A stretch of 10,515 nucleotides of DNA from positions 1-10,515 of the forward strand of contig JBGZBY010000008.1 of NCBI GenBank assembly GCA_041844915.1, read 5' to 3'. The notes under the pieces are model-generated. The model saw only the letters and a list, made by a program, of their open reading frames with translations, ran no database searches and was not told the DNA's origin. This document shows, one piece after another, positions 5,131-10,515 of this stretch. A program made the translations under genes and the position numbers. The first letter of the stretch is position 1, and each line of letters opens with the position of its first letter. The DNA comes from W11650 sp041844915 (GTDB lineage Bacteria; Bacillota; Clostridia; Lachnospirales; Vallitaleaceae).

Positions 5131-5862
5131 TTTTGCTTCCTCCTTAACATAAGTTCCGCTATGATTGTTCAAACTGGAACGAACGACCAGATTGACCTTA
5201 AATTTCTTCGCCAATTCAACCGACCGGTTGTGCAGTACCCTTGCACCCAGCGATGCCAGCTCCAGCATCTCGTCATAGGTAATTTCCTCTATTTTCCGCG
5301 CGCCTTCTACTGCTCTGGGATCTGCCGTATATACTCCGTCCACATCTGTATAGATTTCACAAATATCTGCATTTAAAGCCGCCGCCAGCGCAACTGCCGT
5401 CGTATCGGAGCCGCCCCTGCCCAAAGTAGTATAATCCTCATAGCGATTCACTCCCTGAAAGCCTGTTACCAAAATAATACTGCGTCTTTCCAGCTCATTT
5501 TTCAAGCGCTCTACTTCAATATTTTTTATACGGGCATTGCCATAAACTCTGGTCGTCGTTATTCCGGTCTGGAATGCATTCAGAGAAATCGCCGGATACC
5601 CAGCCGCCTTGATCGCCATCGCCATCAACGCAACTGATTGCTGTTCGCCGGTAGTCAGCAGCATATCCAGCTCACGCTTGGAAGGATTTTTCGTAACCTC
5701 CGCTGCTTTTTCCAATAAAATATCGGTTGTATCGCCCTGTGCCGATAAAACCACGACAATTTGATGACCCTCATTATAATCCTCAATGATTCGATTTGCT
5801 ACATTTTTTATCCTTGCGACATCCGCTACCGAGCTGCCGCCAAATTTTTTTACGATTAACAT
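4651..5862 (-). CDS. lysC: aspartate kinase (aspartokinase), alpha chain
   Basis: A 403-residue monofunctional aspartokinase that phosphorylates aspartate with ATP, the first step toward lysine, threonine, methionine and diaminopimelate. The kinase domain opens with KFGGSSV (6-12). TTGEQQS (70-76) and GRGGSDTTAVALAAAL (148-163) mark the substrate and ATP site, followed by YTDVDGVYTADPR (171-183). The C-terminal regulatory part has two ACT domains, about 260-330 and 337-400, the second ending in ISTSEIKISVLVN. Length agrees with Bacillus LysC (about 408). GGAG lies 7 nt upstream of the ATG. It follows cheW by 55 bp with no terminator, so both are likely co-transcribed, and it ends in a strong terminator. 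I see no lysine riboswitch in the short upstream gap. Feedback inhibition through the ACT domains is expected from the family; which amino acid inhibits cannot be read here. Confidence 0.97.
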   Translation of the reverse strand: MLIVKKFGGSSVADVARIKNVANRIIEDYNEGHQIVVVLSAQGDTTDILLEKAAEVTKNPSKRELDMLLTTGEQQSVALMAMAIKAAGYPAISLNAFQTGITTTRVYGNARIKNIEVERLKNELERRSIILVTGFQGVNRYEDYTTLGRGGSDTTAVALAAALNADICEIYTDVDGVYTADPRAVEGARKIEEITYDEMLELASLGARVLHNRSVELAKKFKVNLVVRSSLNNHSGTYVKEEAKVERMLISGVASDSNVCRLAVSNIKDEPGKAYEIFSLLARNNINVDIILQSIGRADKKDISFTVEKKDKDEVIKLLQEHQATIGFEKIEAEDNIAKVSVVGAGMAANAGVASKMFEALYDAGVNINMISTSEIKISVLVNAEDEKKAVTAIHQAFFRGEK

Positions 5863-5917
5863 TCCTTTGCTCCAATCGCTATCTAATCGCCGAACAAGCT
5901 ATTCCTCTCCGGCAGGC

Positions 5918-6385
5918 CTATCCGTTATTTTCTTCAAAAATACTTCCCAGTGATAGTTTTTCCTCATCTTCAAGCATCAAATCCACATCCAAAAGAACAA
6001 TCATCCGATCGCCCACCTTCGCTACCGATTGAATGTAGCGGCGGCTGACGCCAGTAACAATCCTCGGCGCCGGCTCTGTCTGCGAATCCTCAATATTGAT
6101 GATCTGTGAAACAGAATCCACAATAAAGCCGACTTTCATTTGCCCTAAAAACACCACAATTATCTTGGTGTTGTCATCAATGGCCTTATCCTTGAGATGA
6201 AATTTTTTGCGCAGACTGAATATTGGCAATATCTCGCCGCGCAGATTAATGATGCCCTCTACATATTCCGGACTATTCGGCACCTTGACGATATCCTGAT
6301 ACTTTTCGATCACATTGACCTTCATAATATCTACGCCATATTCTTCATTATCCAAATGAAATACTACTTGTTTCGTTGATGCCAA
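5918..6385 (-). CDS. cheW: chemotaxis coupling protein CheW
   Basis: A 155-residue single CheW domain. CheW links methyl-accepting chemoreceptors to the histidine kinase CheA at the inner face of the membrane. Recognisable parts are the first strand STKQVVFHLDNEEYGVDI, the receptor/kinase interface region VPNSPEYVEGIINLRGEILPIFSLRKKF, KIIVVFLGQMKVGFIVDSVSQII and the final KVGDRMIVLLDVDLML. There is no receiver domain, so it is CheW and not CheV. I chose the TTG at 6385: AAAGGAGG lies 7 nt upstream and the domain begins at once. An open frame to an ATG at 6481 would add 32 residues of low likeness. No other chemotaxis gene lies in the window, but the presence implies chemotaxis elsewhere in the genome. 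It lies between prfB and lysC and probably shares a transcript with lysC. Confidence 0.93.
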   Translation of the reverse strand: MASTKQVVFHLDNEEYGVDIMKVNVIEKYQDIVKVPNSPEYVEGIINLRGEILPIFSLRKKFHLKDKAIDDNTKIIVVFLGQMKVGFIVDSVSQIINIEDSQTEPAPRIVTGVSRRYIQSVAKVGDRMIVLLDVDLMLEDEEKLSLGSIFEENNG

Positions 6386-6452
6386 TTTATTACCTCCTTT
6401 AAAACGAGTGCTTTGTTTCATAAGCGATGCGGGCTTACCTAACTCTTTTTTC

Positions 6453-6491
6453 ATTTTCTTCATATACAAAAAGGTAGGCAAATCCTTTTTG
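6453..6491 (-). promoter_or_regulatory. weak hairpin and weak promoter candidate ahead of cheW
   Basis: CAAAAAGG (6467-6474) and CCTTTTTG (6484-6491) form an 8-bp, mainly A-T stem with a 9-nt loop, 53 nt past the prfB stop; it might be a weak terminator. Overlapping it, TTGCCT (6476-6481 on minus) and GAAAAT (6453-6458) stand 17 bp apart as a poor sigma-A promoter. Neither is strong, so whether prfB and cheW are separate units remains open. Confidence 0.3.
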
Positions 6492-6543
6492 ACGCCTTCT
6501 GCTAACCTTTTTCTCTACTTTTATACAGAAGCACGCCACTGCT

Positions 6544-7654
6544 TTATTTGCTTTGCGATTTCCAAATCAGATACGCATTAATAAACGATTCTAAGTATCC
6601 GTCCATTACCTTTTCCACATTGCCGGTTTCTTCTCCGGTTCGGTGATCCTTGACCATACTATAGGGATGCATGACATAAGAACGAATCTGGCTGCCCCAG
6701 CCAATGTCCTTCATTTCACCGCGAATGTCCTGTATTTTTTCCAGATGCTCTCGCTCCTTGATCTCGTACAGCTTGGCCTTCAGCATTTTTATCGCCTTTT
6801 CTCGATTTTTATGTTGTGAACGCTCATTTTGGCATTGCACTACAATTCCCGTTGGCAAATGTGTAATCCGAATAGCGGAGTCCGTCTTATTGATATGCTG
6901 TCCACCTGCACCACTGGCTCTATAGGTGTCGATCCGCATATCCTCCTCCCGAATTTCAATGTCCGCATCCTCCTCCAGATCCGGCAACACATCGCAGGAA
7001 GCAAAGGAGGTATGTCTTCTACCCGAAGAATCAAACGGCGAAATCCGAACCAAACGATGCACGCCCTTTTCCGCCTGCAAATAGCCATAAGCATTCTCGC
7101 CGCTGATTTGAAAAGTGACCGACTTGATTCCGGCTTCCTCCCCATCCAGATAATCCAGCACCTCTACTTGAAATTCCTTGTTTTCCGCCCAACGACAGTA
7201 CATACGGTAGAGCATTGCCACCCAGTCACAGGATTCTGTCCCGCCAGCTCCGGCATGGAGCGACACGATTGCATTGCCGCTGTCAAACTCGCCGCTTAGC
7301 AGCGTTTCCACCCGCAAATTCTCCATCTCGGCAGCAAAATGCTCCAGCATTTCCGCTACCTCCAGCGCCATCTCCTCCGATTTTTCCTCCATCCCCAGCT
7401 CAATCATCAGCTGCATGTCCTCAAAATCGCCAGTCAACTTATCCATTCGCGCCGCCTTCGTTCGCAATGCCTTTAGCTCCTGATTGACCTTCTGCGCCGC
7501 TTCCGGATCATCCCAAAAGCCGCTGCCCGTCATTTTTTCTTCCAATTCTTCTATGCGTTTCCTTATCCCCGCCAGGTCAAAGGGAAACACCCAATTCTTT
7601 TAGCTTATCGGTATAGCTTTTTAAGTCATCACTCAATTGCTCCAGTTCCAGCAC
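6544..7654 (-). CDS. prfB: peptide chain release factor 2 (with programmed +1 frameshift)
   Basis: RF2 reads stop codons UAA and UGA in the ribosome and triggers peptide release. The frame is split: a 25-codon first part starts at GTG 7654 (AAAGGA 9 nt upstream) and reaches CTT-TGA-C, and the remaining 344 residues lie in the +1 frame from GAC at 7578. The joined protein is 369 residues, near the E. coli 365. The codon-recognition tripeptide SPF falls at residues 205-207 and the catalytic GGQ at 250-252, in RASGAGGQHINKTDSAIRI; both positions equal those of E. coli RF2. SPF rather than PxT makes it RF2, not RF1. It lies 134 bp after secA without a clear terminator, a common Firmicutes arrangement, and is probably co-transcribed. 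Confidence 0.97.
7576..7582 (-). promoter_or_regulatory. prfB programmed frameshift site CTTTGAC
   Basis: The ribosome meets an in-frame UGA after codon 25 (CUU). When RF2 is scarce it slips by +1 on CUU-U and continues at GAC, so RF2 controls its own level. The usual internal Shine-Dalgarno (AGGGGG three bases before CUU) is weak here: only GGGTG is present, about five bases upstream. Confidence 0.93.
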
Positions 7655-7788
7655 AAAATCACTTCCTTTATTGGGTCAGACTAATTTTTCTTTCTCTCCA
7701 GCATTTCAGAAAATGCCCTTCCTTTATCAAAAACTGCGCCGCTAAATCACCTTAGCACCGCCGCCTTCTTCTTTTCGGCTAAAATCGC

Positions 7789-10365
7789 TTAAGCCTCTCT
7801 GCCATGGCATTGCTTAAATTTTTTCCCGCTACCGCAGGGACAAGGATCATTCCTTCCCACCTTTTCCGTCACTCGACGAACCGGTCTTTTCTTTACCTCT
7901 TCTCCGCCGCGATTGGTGGTAATATTTTTAGCAACCTGTTCCCTTTCCAGCTTTTCTCTGGGAACCACCCGGAAAAGCACCTTCACGGTATCCTCCTGAA
8001 TGCTTTCAATGGTTTCGTCAAACATTTCAAAGCCGATAAATTTATATTCCACCAAAGGATCCTTCTGGCCAAAGGAGCGCAAGCCGATGCCCTGCCGCAT
8101 TTGCTCCATATTGTCAATATGATCCATCCACTTCTGGTCAATCACCTTCAAAAGCAAAATTCTTTCAGCCTCTCGGAATTCTTCGACATCATCAAATTCA
8201 TTTTCCTTCTTTTCATAAAGCTTATGCGCTTCCTGCTTTAGAAATTCAATAAAAGCCTCTCTTGTAATCTCTTCTCTCTCCAAATCGGGCATAGCCAGAT
8301 TTCGGAAGGGAATAATCTCTCTGAGCGCCTCATTTAATCCCGCCAAATCCCATTCATCTATTTCATCGACACCACCAGAATATTTATTAACCATCCGAGT
8401 AACAAGTTCATCTATCATTTGCAAAATAACATGCCGGAGATTTTGGTTTTCCAGCACCTTCAAGCGTTCCTCATAGATGATTTCTCTCTGGTCATTCATG
8501 ACTTGGTCATATTCCAGCAAATGCTTACGAATACTAAAGTTATTGGCCTCAACCTTTTTTTGCGCTCCTTCGATCGTATTACTTAAAATTCCGGCGGCAA
8601 TCGGCTCTCCTTCCGGCAGCTTCAGCCGCTCAATCGTTCCTTTCATTCTATCGCTGCCGAATAAGCGCATCAACTCATCATCCATTGAAATGTAGAAAAT
8701 AGATTCCCCGGGATCGCCCTGACGGCCGGCACGTCCACGCAGCTGATTATCAATACGGCGTGATTCATGACGCTCAGTACCGATAATTCTAAGGCCTCCC
8801 GCCTCTACCACATTTTCTCCTAATTTGATGTCTGTACCGCGTCCCGCCATATTGGTCGCAATCGTAACCGCTCCAAATTGTCCAGCATCGGCAACGATCT
8901 CCGCCTCCTTCTCATGGAATTTGGCATTTAACACATTGTGCCGAATCCCTTCCTTTCGCAGGCGATTGCTCAATTCCTCTGATGCGTCGATCGTGATGGT
9001 GCCGACCAGCACCGGCTGCCCCTTGGCATGGCTTTCCTTAACCGCCTCTACGATTGCATTGAGCTTTTCTTCATGGCTGCGATAGACCTGATCATCCTGA
9101 TCCACTCTAACTACCGGCCGGTTTGGCGGAATCACAATAACATCCATTCCGTAGATCTGCCGGAATTCCTCTTCCTCCGTCAGCGCCGTACCGGTCATGC
9201 CGGCTTTCTTAACGTAACGGTTAAAATAATTCTGAAAGGTAATCGTTGCCAGCGTTTTCGACTCTCTCTTTACTTTTACCTTTTCCTTGGCTTCAATCGC
9301 CTGATGCAGCCCATTGCTATAGCGTCTGCCGGGCATTAGCCGTCCCGTAAATTCATCGACAATAATGATTTCATCGTCCTTGATTACATAATCTTTATCT
9401 AAGTGCATCAGATTATTAGCCTTTAAAGCCAGATTGACATGATGCTGAATCTCCATATTCTTCGGATCGGACAGATTGTCGATCTGAAAATAGCTCTCGA
9501 CCTTTTCTACGCCCTCGGCGGTCAAACTGACCTGCTTGGACTTTTCATCGACAACAAAATCGCCTTCTTCGGTAATTTCCTCATTCAGCACCGCTGCCAG
9601 CTTGCTGACCTCACCGATCACCTTGCCCCTTTTCAGGCGGCGCACCAGCATGTCAGCCTGATCATACAAATGCGTGGATTTGCTGGAGCTTCCGGAAATA
9701 ATCAAAGGCGTCCTAGCTTCATCAATCAGCACCGAATCCACTTCGTCGATAATTGCATAGTAAAGCTCTCTCTGCACTCTGTTTTCCTTGTAAACCACCA
9801 TATTGTCACGCAGATAATCGAAGCCAAATTCATTATTGGTACCATAGGTGATATCGCAGTTGTATGCCTCTCGGCGCTTGTCGTTGTCCATATCGTTTAA
9901 AATCACGCCAACCGTCAAGCCCAAAAAGCGATAAATAGCTCCCATCCATTCCGCATCACGTGCCGCCAAATAATCGTTGACAGTAACAACATGCACACCC
10001 CTGCCCTCCAGCGCATTTAAATATGCCGCCAGCGGCGCAACCAGAGTCTTTCCTTCGCCGGTCTTCATTTCGGCAATTCTCCCCTGATGCAGAACAATTC
10101 CGCCAATCAGCTGAACCCGATACGGCGTCATCTGCAAGGTACGGGTAGCCGCTTCCCTAACCGTAGCAAAGGCCTCCGGCAAAATATCGTCAAGGCCTTC
10201 TCCCTTCGCCAGTCTTTCCTTAAATTCCTCGGTTTTCGCCCGCAGCTCATCATCGGATTTTGCCCGATATTCCTCCTGCATCGCTTCAATTTCCTGTACG
10301 ATCGGCTCTATCCTTTTCAGCTCCCTGCTGCTATGCGTCCCAAATATTTTTTCCAGTAATTTCAT
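7789..10365 (-). CDS. secA: preprotein translocase ATPase SecA
   Basis: An 858-residue SecA, the ATP-driven motor that pushes unfolded proteins through the SecYEG channel. It has the Walker A motif MKTGEGKT (100-107), GFDYLRD (181-187), the Walker B/DEAD-like IIDEVDSVLIDEAR (205-218), the long preprotein cross-linking and helical regions, and the second-helicase-domain motifs TNMAGRGTDI and QLRGRAGRQGDPG. The C-terminus ends in the SEC-C zinc motif: C842, C844, C853 and H854 in CPCGSGKKFKQCHG, which binds SecB or ribosomes in other species. Length and full motif set indicate the housekeeping SecA1 rather than an accessory SecA2. The ATG at 10365 has AAAGGA 5 nt upstream. It probably heads the secA-prfB unit; I find no convincing promoter in the 110 bp ahead of it. 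Confidence 0.98.
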   Translation of the reverse strand: MKLLEKIFGTHSSRELKRIEPIVQEIEAMQEEYRAKSDDELRAKTEEFKERLAKGEGLDDILPEAFATVREAATRTLQMTPYRVQLIGGIVLHQGRIAEMKTGEGKTLVAPLAAYLNALEGRGVHVVTVNDYLAARDAEWMGAIYRFLGLTVGVILNDMDNDKRREAYNCDITYGTNNEFGFDYLRDNMVVYKENRVQRELYYAIIDEVDSVLIDEARTPLIISGSSSKSTHLYDQADMLVRRLKRGKVIGEVSKLAAVLNEEITEEGDFVVDEKSKQVSLTAEGVEKVESYFQIDNLSDPKNMEIQHHVNLALKANNLMHLDKDYVIKDDEIIIVDEFTGRLMPGRRYSNGLHQAIEAKEKVKVKRESKTLATITFQNYFNRYVKKAGMTGTALTEEEEFRQIYGMDVIVIPPNRPVVRVDQDDQVYRSHEEKLNAIVEAVKESHAKGQPVLVGTITIDASEELSNRLRKEGIRHNVLNAKFHEKEAEIVADAGQFGAVTIATNMAGRGTDIKLGENVVEAGGLRIIGTERHESRRIDNQLRGRAGRQGDPGESIFYISMDDELMRLFGSDRMKGTIERLKLPEGEPIAAGILSNTIEGAQKKVEANNFSIRKHLLEYDQVMNDQREIIYEERLKVLENQNLRHVILQMIDELVTRMVNKYSGGVDEIDEWDLAGLNEALREIIPFRNLAMPDLEREEITREAFIEFLKQEAHKLYEKKENEFDDVEEFREAERILLLKVIDQKWMDHIDNMEQMRQGIGLRSFGQKDPLVEYKFIGFEMFDETIESIQEDTVKVLFRVVPREKLEREQVAKNITTNRGGEEVKKRPVRRVTEKVGRNDPCPCGSGKKFKQCHGREA

Positions 10366-10474
10366 GTGCTTCCTTTCTTATTTCTCTCTTTTCGATATTT
10401 TCCAAAATTAATTTTCACGCCTTTTCGCCGTCTCCGCACTCCCCCACTTAAAATGCTTCCGGCTGCACATCCTT

Positions 10475-10505
10475 AAAAAGCCGCCTGCTTGGCGGAGCAG
10501 CAGGC
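10475..10505 (-). terminator. terminator of an off-window upstream gene
   Basis: On minus, GCCTGCT (10499-10505) and AGCAGGC (10483-10489) form a 7-bp GC-rich stem with a 9-nt loop, followed within three bases by five Ts (10475-10479). It ends a gene beyond the right edge. In many Firmicutes that gene is the ribosome hibernation factor hpf/raiA, but nothing of it is visible here. It means secA must have its own promoter between about 10366 and 10474. A 12-bp palindrome AAAATTAATTTT lies there at 10404-10415. Confidence 0.75.
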
Positions 10506-10515
10506 CGGACATCCC

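Noticed and set aside
6386..6481. A 32-residue N-terminal extension of CheW starting at ATG 6481.
   Set aside because: A near-perfect AAAGGAGG sits 7 nt before the TTG at 6385, exactly where the CheW domain begins.

Overview
The window looks like chromosomal DNA of a low-to-mid GC Gram-positive anaerobe, most likely class Clostridia (inferred). Reasons: strong AGGAGG-type ribosome binding sites, frequent TTG and GTG starts, SecA with a C-terminal zinc motif, a dihydrofolate reductase of the LLxRxP subtype lacking the usual active-site Trp, an Rpn-type transposase remnant and a group IIC intron remnant. Every recognisable gene is on the minus strand, so the text below runs from the right end to the left.

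Right half, about 4590-10515: a terminator of an off-window gene (10475-10505), then secA (protein export ATPase), prfB (release factor 2, with its programmed +1 frameshift), cheW (chemotaxis coupling protein, TTG start) and lysC (aspartokinase). lysC ends in a strong rho-independent terminator. Inside lysC a strong Shine-Dalgarno sequence precedes an in-frame GTG, predicting a separate beta subunit as in Bacillus subtilis aspartokinase II.

Middle, about 3680-4586: no intact gene. Immediately after the T-run of the lysC terminator lies the 5' part of a group IIC intron RNA (domains I-III), the insertion site this class is known to prefer. The rest of the intron, including most of the reverse transcriptase ORF and domain V, is missing. 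It abuts three imperfect tandem copies of a 66-68 bp repeat. A good sigma-A type promoter follows, with a 14-bp palindrome on its -35 box, and then a structured leader ahead of folA.

Left half: folA (dihydrofolate reductase), corA (Mg/Co-type channel) and a short flavodoxin form a likely transcription unit. After a probable terminator comes a chimeric and probably broken gene: a LacI-type helix-turn-helix joined to the C-terminal half of an Rpn/PD-(D/E)XK transposase. Its natural ATG appears to have become ATA, and a LacI-like operator sits at its promoter. The last 767 bases hold no convincing gene but carry diverged direct repeats, a 19-bp inverted repeat and small hairpins, which suggests decayed mobile or repetitive DNA.

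The conserved genes are ordinary. The more interesting points are the chimeric regulator with its lost start and retained operator, the intron scar at the lysC terminator beside the tandem repeats, the predicted LysC beta start, and the folA leader.
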